From contig NZ_JAMBPP010000002.1 of the NCBI RefSeq assembly GCF_023369855.1, positions 1 through 64,000 on the forward strand: DNA of 64,000 bases, written 5' to 3'. Of this stretch, positions 1-9,115 are shown piece after piece. The notes under the pieces were generated by a model. The model worked only from the letters and a program-made list of their open reading frames with translations. It ran no database searches and had not been told where the DNA came from. The first letter of the stretch is position 1. Every line of letters starts with the position of its first letter. Position numbers and translations under genes: made by a program. The DNA comes from Actinotalea alkalitolerans (GTDB taxonomy: Bacteria; Actinomycetota; Actinomycetes; Actinomycetales; Cellulomonadaceae).

Positions 1-84
1 GCCTACATGCAGCTCACCGCCGACGACGTCGAATACCACTCCACCGCCCTCCCCACCACCACCACCGGAAGCACACCCCGATGA
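1..84 (+). CDS. ABC transporter ATP-binding protein, C-terminal end (partial)
   Basis: Only the last 27 codons lie in the window (reading AYMQLTADDVEYHS and then a Thr-rich end). That ending is typical of ATPases of ABC-2 type exporters, where the final helix reads like LTGDAVEY. The stop codon overlaps the ATG of the following permease gene (ATGA), so the two are translationally coupled subunits of one exporter. The substrate cannot be told. The identification rests mainly on the neighbour and on this short tail. Confidence 0.7.
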   Translation, partial: AYMQLTADDVEYHSTALPTTTTGSTPR

Positions 85-953
85 GCACCCTGACCGCCCC
101 CGACCTGACCGCCCCCGCCCCCACCGCACCGGGACGGCCGGTGCCCGGGCCGTACCGGGTCACCTTCGCCCGGGTCGTCCACGCCGAGTGGATCAAGTTC
201 CGCACCGTCCGCTCGACCCTGTGGACGCTGATCGCCACCGTCCTGCTGATGGTCGGGGTGAGCGTCCTGGCCTCCTGGGGCAGCACGCTCACCATCGAGG
301 GGCAGGAGCCCGTGCTTGGCATGAACGTCGCCCAGCTCCTCAGCGCCGGCTACCAGCTGGGACAGCTCGCGGTCGCCGTGCTCGGTGTGCTGACCATCGC
401 GGGCGAGTACTCCACCGGGATGATCCGCTCGACCGTCGCCGCCGTGCCCCGGCGGCTGCCGACCCTCGGCGCCAAGGCCCTCGTGCTGAGCCTGGTCGTG
501 GCCGCCGTCAGCCTCGTCGCGATGGTCCTGTCCTACGTGGCGACCATGCCCTTCCACGACCGCCTCGGGGCGACCTTCGACCTGACCTCCGCCGAGACGC
601 TGCGCATGACCGTCGGCCTGCCCCTGTACCTGGTCGCCGTCGCGCTGCTGGCGTTCGGGGTCGGCGCCCTGCTGCGGCACAGCGCCGGGGCGCTGACCGC
701 GGTGCTCGGCATGCTGCTCGTGATCGACAACATCGTGACGATGATCCCGCTGCGCCTCTTCGAGCTGGTCGGCCCGTTCCTGCCGTCGGCAGCCGGGCGT
801 CGAGTCCTGTTCGACGACGAGATGCTCGCCTCGGTCGACGCGATGACGTCAGGCACCGTGCTGACCCCCTGGCAGGGGTACGGCGTCCTGGTGGCGTGGG
901 CAGCGGTCACGGTCGCCGTCGCCGCCGTGCTCCTGCACCGACGCGACGCCTGA
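81..953 (+). CDS. ABC-2 type transporter permease
   Basis: A 290-residue membrane protein with a hydrophilic N-terminal stretch (about residues 1-30), then a segment containing HAEWIKFRTVRSTLWTL, a signature of ABC-2 permease subunits in actinobacteria (amphipathic helix before TM1). Six hydrophobic segments follow, with the conserved GEYSTGMIRST stretch after TM2. It would form the membrane channel for the ATPase whose end is at the left edge; the ATGA overlap supports this pairing. Such pairs often export drugs or peptides, but nothing here shows the substrate. It converges with the epimerase gene on the other strand, only 9 bases away. Confidence 0.9.
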   Translation: MSTLTAPDLTAPAPTAPGRPVPGPYRVTFARVVHAEWIKFRTVRSTLWTLIATVLLMVGVSVLASWGSTLTIEGQEPVLGMNVAQLLSAGYQLGQLAVAVLGVLTIAGEYSTGMIRSTVAAVPRRLPTLGAKALVLSLVVAAVSLVAMVLSYVATMPFHDRLGATFDLTSAETLRMTVGLPLYLVAVALLAFGVGALLRHSAGALTAVLGMLLVIDNIVTMIPLRLFELVGPFLPSAAGRRVLFDDEMLASVDAMTSGTVLTPWQGYGVLVAWAAVTVAVAAVLLHRRDA

Positions 954-962
954 GACCGGGCG

Positions 963-1952
963 TCACCCCACCCGGAAGCGCTCCACCAAGGAGTCCAGCA
1001 GTGCGTCGTGCGCCGGGTCGACCCTCCGACGGGTCGGCTCGGCGTCGTACCAGGCGACGATCTCGCGGGCACCCTGCTCGAACGGGACCGTCGCGACGAA
1101 GTCGGGCACCACGCTGCGCAGCTTGGTGTTGTCGAAGACCATCGAGTGGGCCTTGTCGCCCAGCAGCCCGGCCCCCCAGCCCGGGTCGGCAGCGGCGATC
1201 ACGTCGGAGGGGACGTGGACGATCCGGGCCTCGCACCCTGCTGCGGAGGCCAGCGCCCGGGTGATCTGGTCCCAGGTCAGGGCGTCGTCGGAGGTGATGT
1301 GGAAGGCCTCGCCGAGGGTGCGCGGGTGACCCAGGAGCGGGACGAACCCGCGCGCGAAGTCGCTGTGGTGCGTGAGCGTCCACAGCGAGGTGCCGTCCCC
1401 GTGCACCACGACCTCCTTGCCGCGACGCATCCGGTCGATCACGGTCCACCCGCCGTCGAGCGGGATGAGCGTCCGGTCGTAGGTGTGGGAGGGCCGCACG
1501 ACCGTCGCCGGGAAGCCGTCCTGGCGGTAGGCCGCGGTCAGCACCTCCTCGCAGGCGATCTTGTCGCGGGAGTACTGCCAGAAGGGGTTGCGCAGCGGGG
1601 TCGACTCGACCACCGGCACCCGCGCGGGTGGCGTCTGGTAGGCCGAGGCCGAGCTGATGAACACGTACTGGGCGGTGCGCCCGGTGAACAGGTCGATGTC
1701 GGTCCGCACGTGCTCGGGGGTGAAGGCCACCCAGTCGACCACGGCGTCGAACTCCAGGTCACCCAGCGCGGCCCGCACCGACGCGGGGTCCCGGATGTCC
1801 CCGTGCAGCGCTGTCGCCCCGTGCGGCACCGGGCGGTCGCTCGTGCCGCGGCTCAGCAGGTGCAGGTCGATCCCCCGCTCGAGCGCGAGGGCCGAGCACG
1901 CCGAGCTGATCGTCCCGGTACCACCGATGAACAAGACCTTGAGGGCGCTCAT
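963..1952 (-). CDS. NAD-dependent epimerase/dehydratase family protein (atypical SDR)
   Basis: A 329-residue Rossmann protein. It starts with a beta strand and the GGTGTIS glycine motif for NAD(P) (about residues 10-16), has SSASAY (about 115) and the catalytic pair in YSRDK (about 143-147), and a C-terminal half typical of the UDP-sugar epimerase / SDR_a families. The substrate is unknown. It lies 9 bases downstream of an FGGY kinase gene, which is itself coupled to a zinc dehydrogenase, so all three probably make one sugar or polyol operon read leftward. In that setting a role in oxidising or epimerising a free sugar or its derivative is plausible, but this is inference from context. Confidence 0.8.
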   Translation of the reverse strand: MSALKVLFIGGTGTISSACSALALERGIDLHLLSRGTSDRPVPHGATALHGDIRDPASVRAALGDLEFDAVVDWVAFTPEHVRTDIDLFTGRTAQYVFISSASAYQTPPARVPVVESTPLRNPFWQYSRDKIACEEVLTAAYRQDGFPATVVRPSHTYDRTLIPLDGGWTVIDRMRRGKEVVVHGDGTSLWTLTHHSDFARGFVPLLGHPRTLGEAFHITSDDALTWDQITRALASAAGCEARIVHVPSDVIAAADPGWGAGLLGDKAHSMVFDNTKLRSVVPDFVATVPFEQGAREIVAWYDAEPTRRRVDPAHDALLDSLVERFRVG

Positions 1953-1961
1953 CCTCGCACC

Positions 1962-3470
1962 CTAGCCCTGGGCCGACGGCGGCACCGGGCGCACCGCCGC
2001 CGCTGCGGCCAGGTCGGCGAAGACCCCCCGCAGGCCCGGGTAGATCTGCTGGTGCACGGCGTACAGGGCGTCGTAGACCGGCGCGAGCCCCTGATCGGGC
2101 AGGACGTCGTGCCCCTCCGGCTCGGGGGTGACGCGCCCGGAGGCGATCGCCCCAGCCGCGACCAGGTGCTGCCAGGCCAGGGCCGCGGCACCGGCCGCAC
2201 TCACCTCACCCGCGGAGCACACCCGCACCGGCCGCTGGGTGATGTCGCTGAGGATCTGCACCCACAGCGTGCTCCGCGCTCCCCCACCCACGGCACGGAT
2301 CTGCTCGACCGGACGACCCGTCGCGCGCTCGAGCCGCTCGAGGTGCAGACGCAGCTCGAAGCCGACACCCTCGAGGACCGACCGGTACAGGTGACCGCGG
2401 GTGTGCCGACCGTGCCAGCCGACGGTCGCGCCCCGCGCCAGCGGGTCCCAGTGCGGGGTCTGGGCGGCGTTCCAGTACGGCACGGTGAGCAGCCCCTCGG
2501 CCCCGGCGGGGACCGCGGCCGCGAGGTCCTCCAGGTCCGTGCCCGACGCCCCGCCGAGCTCCTCACGGCACCAGGTGGCCACGTACGCCGCAGCGTTGAG
2601 CACCGTCTCCAGGGTGTAGCCCTGCGCGGTCATGCCCGCCAGGGTCCGGAACGCGGGGTCCCACAGGTAGGTGTCGGAGTGCACCCCCAGCACCATGGAC
2701 GTCCCCAGGTTGAGGTACGCGACCCCCGGGGCCGTGGCACCCAGGGCGAGTCCGGCGGCCTGGCCGTCGCCGATGCCCGCCACGAGCGGTACCGGGCCGG
2801 GCAGCCCGAGCTCACGCGCGACCTCAGGGGTCAGCGACGCCAGGACGTCGCCGGCGGGTACCAGTGCGGGGAGCTGGTCGTGGCGCACCCCGGCGAGGGC
2901 GAGCAGCTCAGGTGACCACGCGCCGCGCTGCAGGTCGAGCAGCCCGAGGGTGTCGGCCGAGGCGTGGCTGGTGGCCCACCGCCCGGTGAGTCGCAGGCAC
3001 AGGTACGCCTGGACGTCCCCCACCCTGGCGGCCTGCTCGAGCACCACGGGCTCGTGTCGGGAGAGCCACGCGAGCTTGTACAGCGCGGGGGTGGTGTCCG
3101 GCGGCTTGCCCGAGAGCTCGTGGACCCTCGCGGACCCGAGCTCGGCGATCTCCTCGTGGGCGCGGCCGTCGAGCCAGAGCACCGCCGGACGCAGGGGCTG
3201 CCCCTGGGCATCCAGGCAGACGAAGGTCTCGCGCTGGTGCGTCAGGCACAGAGCCGCGACCCGGCCGGGGTCGTCGAGCTCACCGACCGCCTCGGCGACT
3301 GCCGCGCGGGTCGCCGTCCACCAGTGCGTGGCGTCCTGCTCGTGCCACGCCGCGACCGGCTGGGTGGTCCGCAGCGGTCGTGAGGCGCTCGCCACCACGT
3401 GACCGTCCTGGTCGTGGACCACGGCCTTGGCGGCGGTCGTCGAGCAGTCGACCGCGACGACCAGCCTCAT
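1962..3470 (-). CDS. FGGY family carbohydrate kinase (xylulokinase-like)
   Basis: A 502-residue kinase of the FGGY family, the normal length for xylulokinase and relatives. The N-terminal VAVDCSTTAAKAVV is the ATP/phosphate-1 motif (expected Asp at residue 8), LTHQRETFVCLD and WLDGRA around residues 75-105 form the sugar site, and GIGDGQAAGL near residue 245 carries the expected catalytic Asp. It phosphorylates a ketose or polyol with ATP in the cytosol; the exact substrate cannot be read. The ATG was chosen because it overlaps the stop of the upstream dehydrogenase gene (ATGA); a longer reading frame exists upstream but is antisense to nothing useful and lacks similarity. Operon with the zinc dehydrogenase and the SDR gene. 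Confidence 0.88.
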   Translation of the reverse strand: MRLVVAVDCSTTAAKAVVHDQDGHVVASASRPLRTTQPVAAWHEQDATHWWTATRAAVAEAVGELDDPGRVAALCLTHQRETFVCLDAQGQPLRPAVLWLDGRAHEEIAELGSARVHELSGKPPDTTPALYKLAWLSRHEPVVLEQAARVGDVQAYLCLRLTGRWATSHASADTLGLLDLQRGAWSPELLALAGVRHDQLPALVPAGDVLASLTPEVARELGLPGPVPLVAGIGDGQAAGLALGATAPGVAYLNLGTSMVLGVHSDTYLWDPAFRTLAGMTAQGYTLETVLNAAAYVATWCREELGGASGTDLEDLAAAVPAGAEGLLTVPYWNAAQTPHWDPLARGATVGWHGRHTRGHLYRSVLEGVGFELRLHLERLERATGRPVEQIRAVGGGARSTLWVQILSDITQRPVRVCSAGEVSAAGAAALAWQHLVAAGAIASGRVTPEPEGHDVLPDQGLAPVYDALYAVHQQIYPGLRGVFADLAAAAAVRPVPPSAQG

Positions 3471-4480
3471 GCGCCGGGCTCGACGACGACCTTGAGACCG
3501 GTCCGGGCGTCGGCCACCGCGAAGGCCTGCGCCGAGTCGTCGAGGCCGAAGGTGTGGGTGACCACGGACCTCACGTCGACCACCCCCCGCTCGACCAGTC
3601 GCGTGGTACGCGGGTACATCTCCTTCATCCGGCGCGAGAGCAGCAGGCTCAGCCCCTTGCGGCGAGCCACCGACGCCGGGAACGTCGTGCTGTCCTGCCC
3701 GGGGATGCCCGCCAGGATCACCTTGGCCCCGGCGCGCGCAGCGTGCACCGAGAGCCCGACCGCCGCGTCGTTGCCGGCCACCTCGACCACGACGTCGGCG
3801 CCGCGTCCGTGGGTCGCCTCGGCGACCTGGTCCAGGATGTCCGGGTGGTGCGCGTCCAGGGCGACGTCGGCGCCCAGGGCCACCGCCGCCGCGCGGCGGT
3901 GGGCGAGCGGCTCGACCGCGACCACGCGCGTCGCCCCGGCCGCGCGGGCCAGCTGGACCACGCACAGGCCGATCGGACCGCAGCCGACGACGGCGACCGT
4001 CGCGCCCAGGCGGGGGCGCGCGAGGTCCATCGCGTGCAGCGCGACCCCCAACGGCTCGAGCATCGCGGCGTCCGCGTCGCTCAGCGCGTCAGGGACCGGG
4101 TGCAGCAGCTCGGTGGGCCAGGCGACGAGCTCGCGCAGGCCACCGTCGGTCCGGCCGTGGCCCGCGAACCCGACGGTCGGGCACAGGTTCCGGTTGCCCT
4201 CGAGGCAGTGCTCGCACCTCCCGCACGGGTGCGCCGGGTCGACCGCGACCCGCACACCGTCCTGCGGGCCACCCTGCACCACGCCGGCGAGCTCGTGCCC
4301 CAGGACCAGAGGTGTCGACAGACCGGCGTCACCGATGCCGCCCTCGCTGAACCAGTGCAGGTCGGAGCCGCACAGTCCCACCGCGGTGACCCGGACCAGG
4401 CTCTGCCCCTGGGTCGGGACCGGGTCAGCCTCGTGACCGACCCGGACGTCCCCCACCGCGTGCAAGCGTGCAACCCTCAT
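3467..4480 (-). CDS. Zinc-dependent polyol/alcohol dehydrogenase (MDR superfamily)
   Basis: A 337-residue medium-chain dehydrogenase. GLCGSDLHWF (about residues 35-44) gives the catalytic zinc Cys, GHELAG (about 61) the second zinc ligand region, and CGRCEHCLEGNRNLC (about 87-101) is the four-Cys structural zinc lobe. The NAD Rossmann motif is VVGCGPIGLCVVQLA near residue 165. It resembles sorbitol/threonine dehydrogenases. It would oxidise a polyol or sugar whose ketose is then phosphorylated by the coupled FGGY kinase downstream. It is the first gene of the three-gene leftward operon; an AGGGACGGG ribosome-binding region precedes the ATG and a TAGGAT -10 candidate lies around 4523-4528. Confidence 0.88.
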   Translation of the reverse strand: MRVARLHAVGDVRVGHEADPVPTQGQSLVRVTAVGLCGSDLHWFSEGGIGDAGLSTPLVLGHELAGVVQGGPQDGVRVAVDPAHPCGRCEHCLEGNRNLCPTVGFAGHGRTDGGLRELVAWPTELLHPVPDALSDADAAMLEPLGVALHAMDLARPRLGATVAVVGCGPIGLCVVQLARAAGATRVVAVEPLAHRRAAAVALGADVALDAHHPDILDQVAEATHGRGADVVVEVAGNDAAVGLSVHAARAGAKVILAGIPGQDSTTFPASVARRKGLSLLLSRRMKEMYPRTTRLVERGVVDVRSVVTHTFGLDDSAQAFAVADARTGLKVVVEPGA

Positions 4481-4525
4481 CTGACCCGTCCCTCGTCGTC
4501 CTCGCCGATCCCGGTCGAATCGATC

Positions 4526-7120
4526 CTAGGTGAGCGGTCGTGGCCGCGACCCACCCGCACCGGGACGCCGCACCCCTGCGGTGGGCGGGGCCGTCAGCGG
4601 GTCCTCGGGCCACGCGTGCTTGGGGTAACGACCCCGGAGCTCGGACCTCACCTGCGGGTACCCGGTGCGCCAGAACGACTCGAGGTCGGCCGTGACCGCT
4701 GCCGGACGACGCGCCGGGGAGAGCAGGTGCAGCACGAGGGGGACGCGGTCGTCGGCGAGCCGAGGGGCGCGCCGCCACCCGAAGACCTCCTGGACCCGCA
4801 CGGAGAGCACGGGCTGCGCAGGGTCCGCGTAGTCGATCCGGACCCGCGACCCGCTCGGGACCACCACCTGCTCGGGGGCCAACCCGTCCAGACGACCGGC
4901 CTGCGGCCAGGGCAGCAACCTGCGCAGCGCGGAGACGACGTCGATCCGGGCGAGGTCCCTGGCCCCGCGCACCCGAGCGAGGTCGGGGCCGAGCCACCCC
5001 TCGATCCCCTCGAGCAGCGCCTCGTCGCCGACGTCGGGCCAGGGCGCACCCATCGCCGCGTGCAGGAAGGCCATCCGGCGCCGCAGCCCGGACGCGGCCG
5101 CCGACCAGGGCAGCAGGTCGAGGCCCTCCCGTGCGAGCCCGTCACGGACGGCGCGCGCGACCAGGGCGGGTGGCGGGTCAGGGATCCGCGTCGAGGTCAG
5201 CTCGATCGCCCCGAGCCACGTGCTGCGGCGGGCGACCACCTGGCCGTCCTCCCACCCGACCCTGTCCTCGGTGCGCACGGCCGAGGGCGCGGCCTCACGC
5301 GCGAGGGCCTCGTCGAGCGGTGCGGCCGAGCGCACCAGGGCGTCACGTCGTCCCGCGCCGCGGTCGGCCTCGGCGACCGCCAGCCACGTCAACCCGCTGA
5401 GCACGCCGTGCTCCCCGGGCACCACGGCGCCGGTCCCCGAGGCCATCAGGTAGGTCGAGCCCCCGGGGCGCCGCCGGGCGATCCTGTCGGGATGGGCAAG
5501 CGCGACGACCAGACCGACCGCCAGGTCGTCGGGGAGGGCGTCGGGCGAGCGACCTGCCCGGCCGCCACGCCCCTCGGGCAAGGTTGCCCGGAGGCGGGCC
5601 ACCTGGGCGCGCCACTGCGGGGTCTCAGGGCCACCTCGCCGCATCTCACGCAGCGCGGCGACGAGGTCACCACCGGGCGATCGCACGTCGAGCGACAGCA
5701 GGGCGACGACCTCCGCGGCGCGGCGGGCACCCACCACCTCGGCCGAGTCGAGCAGGGCCCGGGCCAGGCGTGGGTCGGCGGCCACCCGGGCGATGGCCCG
5801 ACCTCGGGGGGTGGCGGCACCGTCGGGGGTCACCGCTCCGAGCCCGTCGAGCACGGTGCGCGCGACAGCCATCCCCGCACCGGGCGGCGGGTCCAGCCAG
5901 ACCAACCCCGTGCCGTCCGGGCTCCCCCAGCAGGCCAGGTCGAGGGCGAAGGCCGTCAGGTCTGCGGTGAGGATCTCCGGCTCGGGGTGCTGCGCGAGCC
6001 GCGCGTGCTCGGCCTGCGACCAGCAGCGGTAGACGGCGCCCGGGCCCTCCCTGCCCGCCCGGCCTGCACGCTGCGTCGCACCGGCCCTGCTGACGCCGAC
6101 GGTCACCAGCCCGGCGAGCCCGCGGCGGTGGTCGGTGCGCGGCTGACGCGCCAGACCGGCGTCCACCACGCAGCGGACCCCCGGCACCGTCAGCGAGGAC
6201 TCCGCCACCGCCGTGGACACCACGACCCGGCGCCGCGCTCCCCGCGCCAGGGCGAGGTCCTGCTCACGGTGGCCCAACCTGCCGTGCAGCGGACGCACGT
6301 CCACCGCCGTCCCGGAGCCGTCGACGGCTCCCGCGAGCCGGCGGACGACCCCGTTGACCTCCCCGGCCCCGGGCACGAAGACCAGCACGTCCCCCTCACG
6401 CTCGCTCAGCGCACGACGGACGCTGGCCGCCACGTGGTCCAGGAACGCCGGAGTCACCCCACGGTCGTCGAGACGAGCGGTGCGCCCGGGAGCCGGGCAC
6501 CAGATCTCCTCGACGGGGTGCAGCGCGCCCGGGATGTCGATCACCGGGGCCGGCGGCGTCGCTCCGTCCGGCTGAAGGGCACCACCCAGGAGGTGGGCCG
6601 TGCGCTCGGACTCGACCGTCGCCGACATCGCGACCAGCACCAGGTCGGGCCGCAGGTGGGTCCGCACGTCGACGAGCAGGGCCAGCGCCAGGTCGGCATC
6701 GAGGTGGCGCTCGTGCACCTCGTCCAGGATCACCGCCCCCACACCCGGGAGGTCCGCGTCGCGCTGGAGTCGGCGCACCAGGACCCCGGTGGTGACCATC
6801 TCGACCCGGGTCGAGGCGCTCGTGCGGCTCTCGCCGCGCACCGAGAAGCCGACCGTGCGGCCGACCGGCTCACCCAGCAGGTGGGCGAGCCGGTGCGCGG
6901 CAGCGCGGGCCGCGATCCTCCGCGGCTGGGTGACCACCACCCGCCCCGGCACCAGACCGGCCACGAGCGGCGGGACGAGCGTCGTCTTCCCCGTGCCCGG
7001 CGGTGCGTGCACCACCGCGGTGCCGTGCCCGCGAAGCGCAGCCGAGAGCGACCCGAGCCCGTCCGCGACAGGCAGATCGGGCGGGTCGGCGAGCAGCCGC
7101 TCGAGGGCATCCGGGGGCAC
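4526..7120 (-). CDS. hrpB: ATP-dependent RNA helicase HrpB
   Basis: An 864-residue DExH helicase of the HrpB family; length and domain order fit. Walker A is APPGTGKTTL (Lys 45), motif Ib TQPRRIAA follows near residue 70, motif II is DEVH (about 134), motif III SAT near 165, and motif VI reads QRAGRAGREGPG near residue 335, followed by the HrpB-specific C-terminal domain (with the terminal KHAWPEDP). The DEVH sequence is the variant usual in HrpB. Bacterial HrpB is a non-essential helicase whose RNA targets are poorly known. It starts with GTG; a CAGACT -10-like box sits six bases upstream, so the transcript may be leaderless. It is a single-gene unit next to the polyol operon. Confidence 0.95.
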   Translation of the reverse strand: MPPDALERLLADPPDLPVADGLGSLSAALRGHGTAVVHAPPGTGKTTLVPPLVAGLVPGRVVVTQPRRIAARAAAHRLAHLLGEPVGRTVGFSVRGESRTSASTRVEMVTTGVLVRRLQRDADLPGVGAVILDEVHERHLDADLALALLVDVRTHLRPDLVLVAMSATVESERTAHLLGGALQPDGATPPAPVIDIPGALHPVEEIWCPAPGRTARLDDRGVTPAFLDHVAASVRRALSEREGDVLVFVPGAGEVNGVVRRLAGAVDGSGTAVDVRPLHGRLGHREQDLALARGARRRVVVSTAVAESSLTVPGVRCVVDAGLARQPRTDHRRGLAGLVTVGVSRAGATQRAGRAGREGPGAVYRCWSQAEHARLAQHPEPEILTADLTAFALDLACWGSPDGTGLVWLDPPPGAGMAVARTVLDGLGAVTPDGAATPRGRAIARVAADPRLARALLDSAEVVGARRAAEVVALLSLDVRSPGGDLVAALREMRRGGPETPQWRAQVARLRATLPEGRGGRAGRSPDALPDDLAVGLVVALAHPDRIARRRPGGSTYLMASGTGAVVPGEHGVLSGLTWLAVAEADRGAGRRDALVRSAAPLDEALAREAAPSAVRTEDRVGWEDGQVVARRSTWLGAIELTSTRIPDPPPALVARAVRDGLAREGLDLLPWSAAASGLRRRMAFLHAAMGAPWPDVGDEALLEGIEGWLGPDLARVRGARDLARIDVVSALRRLLPWPQAGRLDGLAPEQVVVPSGSRVRIDYADPAQPVLSVRVQEVFGWRRAPRLADDRVPLVLHLLSPARRPAAVTADLESFWRTGYPQVRSELRGRYPKHAWPEDPLTAPPTAGVRRPGAGGSRPRPLT

Positions 7121-7218
7121 GGCTGCAGTCTGCCCCGTCCGCCGCGTCGTCGGGCACCGCGGGGTGGTCAGCGCGGGTCAGCCGGCCGGGTCGCACCGGC
7201 ACCTGCCGACCGCGGGCC

Positions 7219-7914
7219 TCAGGGTGTCAGCCCCTGAGCGAGGGCGTCGGCGAGCACGTCCGCGTCCCCCGAGACCTGCGCCCGCGCGTCCTCCACGGTG
7301 CGGCGACCCCAGAGCAGCAGGGCGAGCTCGGCCGCCGAGCCGCGGACGCTCACCGCGGGTGGACCGTCGTCGGCGGTGTCGAGCCGCCAGGTGCGCCCGG
7401 CGTCCGTGGCCACGAGCTCGATCGCGGACGGCAGCCGCGGCATCCGTCCGAGGTGCACCTGGCGTGGCTGCATCACCGTGACGACCTCGTCCACGGTGTC
7501 GGCCCACACCTCGGGGGCCACCGCCAGACCGAGCCCACCGGCGGTCCGCAGGTCCCAGAGGTGCACGAGGGTCTCGTGGAGCTGGCGACGACGCCAGAAG
7601 GACGCGCGGCCCGGCCCCACGAGCGTGAGGCACGGCGCCTCGGGCCCGGCCCCGCCCAGGACCTCACGCAGCTCGGCGGCGCACGTGCGGTAGAGGTCCT
7701 GAAGGTCGGACGGTCCCTCCCCGAGCGGTTCCTCGGGCCCGCCCCGGACGTGCGCGGCCGCCCAGTGGTGGACGCGGGCGAGATGGTCGGCGAGGTCTCG
7801 CACCCGCCAGGCTCCGCACCACGGCACGGCCGTCGAGGGGTCGACGTCGCGCAGGGTGCGCAGGAAGTCCGCCTGGACGCCCTCGAGATGACCGAGGAGG
7901 TCGAGCTCCGTCAT
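7219..7914 (-). CDS. Maleylpyruvate isomerase family mycothiol-dependent enzyme (DinB-like fold)
   Basis: A 231-residue protein of the DinB/maleylpyruvate isomerase superfamily. The N-terminal four-helix part contains VPWCGAWRVRDLADHLARVHHW, where the His residues are the expected metal ligands, and HETLVHLWDLRTA near residue 120 supplies the third conserved His. The C-terminal part (after about 150) is the SCP2-like lid with the typical VSVRGSAAELALLLWGR. Family members use mycothiol, the actinobacterial thiol, for detoxification or isomerisation; many have no known substrate and this one cannot be assigned further. It lies 35 bases downstream of fgd on the same strand, so the two are probably cotranscribed. 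Confidence 0.85.
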   Translation of the reverse strand: MTELDLLGHLEGVQADFLRTLRDVDPSTAVPWCGAWRVRDLADHLARVHHWAAAHVRGGPEEPLGEGPSDLQDLYRTCAAELREVLGGAGPEAPCLTLVGPGRASFWRRRQLHETLVHLWDLRTAGGLGLAVAPEVWADTVDEVVTVMQPRQVHLGRMPRLPSAIELVATDAGRTWRLDTADDGPPAVSVRGSAAELALLLWGRRTVEDARAQVSGDADVLADALAQGLTP

Positions 7915-7949
7915 CGGCTGGCAACCCGTCCTGGGAATGGCGTCGCGGC

Positions 7950-8960
7950 TCAGGCGAGCGCGGCCGCCCGCTCCCGCAGCCGTGGCAGCACATGGGTCTG
8001 GTACTGCTCGATGAAGCGTGCCTGGTCCGGCCCCGGGGCGTGGAACACCAGGTGCCGGAACCCCATGCCGACGTAGTCCCAGATGCGCTCGACGTGCTCC
8101 TCGGGGTCGTCCGAGACGATCCAGCGCGAGGCCGTGCGCTCGATCGGCAGCGCGTCGGCCAGGCGCTCCATCTCGACCGGGTCCTCGACGCCCGTCTTCT
8201 CCTCGCTCGAGAGCGCCAGCGCTCCCCAGAAGCGGGTGTCCTCCAGGGCGCGGCGACGGTCGGTGTCGAACGAGACCTTGACCTCGATCATCAGGTCCAG
8301 GTCGTCCAGGGTGCGCCCCTCCTTCGCGGCGCCCTCCGCCAGGGCCGGCAGGAGCGTCTCGGTGTAGAGCTCGCGCCCCTTCCCCGAGGTGCAGATGAAC
8401 CCGTCGCCCAGACGCCCGGCCAGGCGCGTCGCCGCAGGCCCCGACGCGGCGACGTACAGGGGCACAGGGGTCTCGGGCCGGTCGTAGATCGTGGCGTTCT
8501 CGGTCCGGTAGTGAGCCCCCTCGAAGGTGACCCGCTCACCGGCCCACAGCTCCTGGATGAGCAGGATCGCCTCCTTGAAACGTGCGAAGCGCTCCTTGCC
8601 CTCGGGCCACTCGATCCCCAGCGGTGCCTCGTTCATCGCCTCGCCCGAGCCGATCCCCAGGATCACCCGGCCCGGCGCGAGGCAGCCGAGGGTCGCGAAG
8701 GCCTGGGCGACCACACCGGGGTGGTAGCGGAAGGTGGGCGTCAGCACGCTCGTGCCGACCAGGACACGCTCGGTGCTCGCCACCAGCGCCCCCAGCCACG
8801 GCAGTGCCGCAGGCGCGTGGCCGCCGGTGTGGCGCCAGGGCTGGAGGTGGTCGCTGACGAACACCGAGTCGAAGCCCGCACGCTCGGCTCGGACCGCGAA
8901 GTCGATCAGCTCCCGCGGTCCGAACTGCTCTGCGGACGCCTTGTAGCCGAACCTCAGCAC
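7950..8960 (-). CDS. fgd: F420-dependent glucose-6-phosphate dehydrogenase
   Basis: A 336-residue LLM-family enzyme, the same length as mycobacterial Fgd1 and similar to it throughout. It begins [17 protein letters not shown] and has [15 protein letters not shown] (His 38 equals the active-site His 40 of Fgd1) and GSGEAMNE (Glu 107 equals Glu 109). [10 protein letters not shown] and the end [14 protein letters not shown] are also diagnostic. It oxidises glucose-6-phosphate to 6-phosphogluconolactone and makes reduced F420 for other reductases. The GTG start at 8960 was chosen because AGGAGG stands eight bases upstream and it aligns with the N-terminus of Fgd1; a longer frame adds 25 unrelated residues. 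Confidence 0.95.
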   Translation of the reverse strand: MLRFGYKASAEQFGPRELIDFAVRAERAGFDSVFVSDHLQPWRHTGGHAPAALPWLGALVASTERVLVGTSVLTPTFRYHPGVVAQAFATLGCLAPGRVILGIGSGEAMNEAPLGIEWPEGKERFARFKEAILLIQELWAGERVTFEGAHYRTENATIYDRPETPVPLYVAASGPAATRLAGRLGDGFICTSGKGRELYTETLLPALAEGAAKEGRTLDDLDLMIEVKVSFDTDRRRALEDTRFWGALALSSEEKTGVEDPVEMERLADALPIERTASRWIVSDDPEEHVERIWDYVGMGFRHLVFHAPGPDQARFIEQYQTHVLPRLRERAAALA

Positions 8961-9115
8961 GCCGGACTCCTCCTGTGGACGGACCGCACCCACCGACGGT
9001 GGATCAGCACCCCGCGCTCGCACCAGGTCGGGCACCGGGGAGGTCCCTCACCTTACGCCGGGTGGCCGACGACGGACCGGTCGGCAGAGGTGGTCGGCCG
9101 AGGTGGTCGGATGGT

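Noticed and set aside
1962-3965. A longer start (667 residues) for the FGGY kinase
   Set aside because: The extra 165 residues are low-complexity Arg/Gly and overlap the dehydrogenase; the ATG at 3470 directly precedes the conserved ATP motif.
3380-7237. A very long open frame on the plus strand (about 1285 codons) opposite the dehydrogenase and hrpB
   Set aside because: It is the antisense shadow of clearly conserved genes in GC-rich DNA; its product is Arg/Gly/Pro/His-rich with no recognisable domain.
8961-9035. Upstream start for fgd adding 25 residues
   Set aside because: The GTG at 8960 has AGGAGG at the right distance and matches the length of known Fgd.
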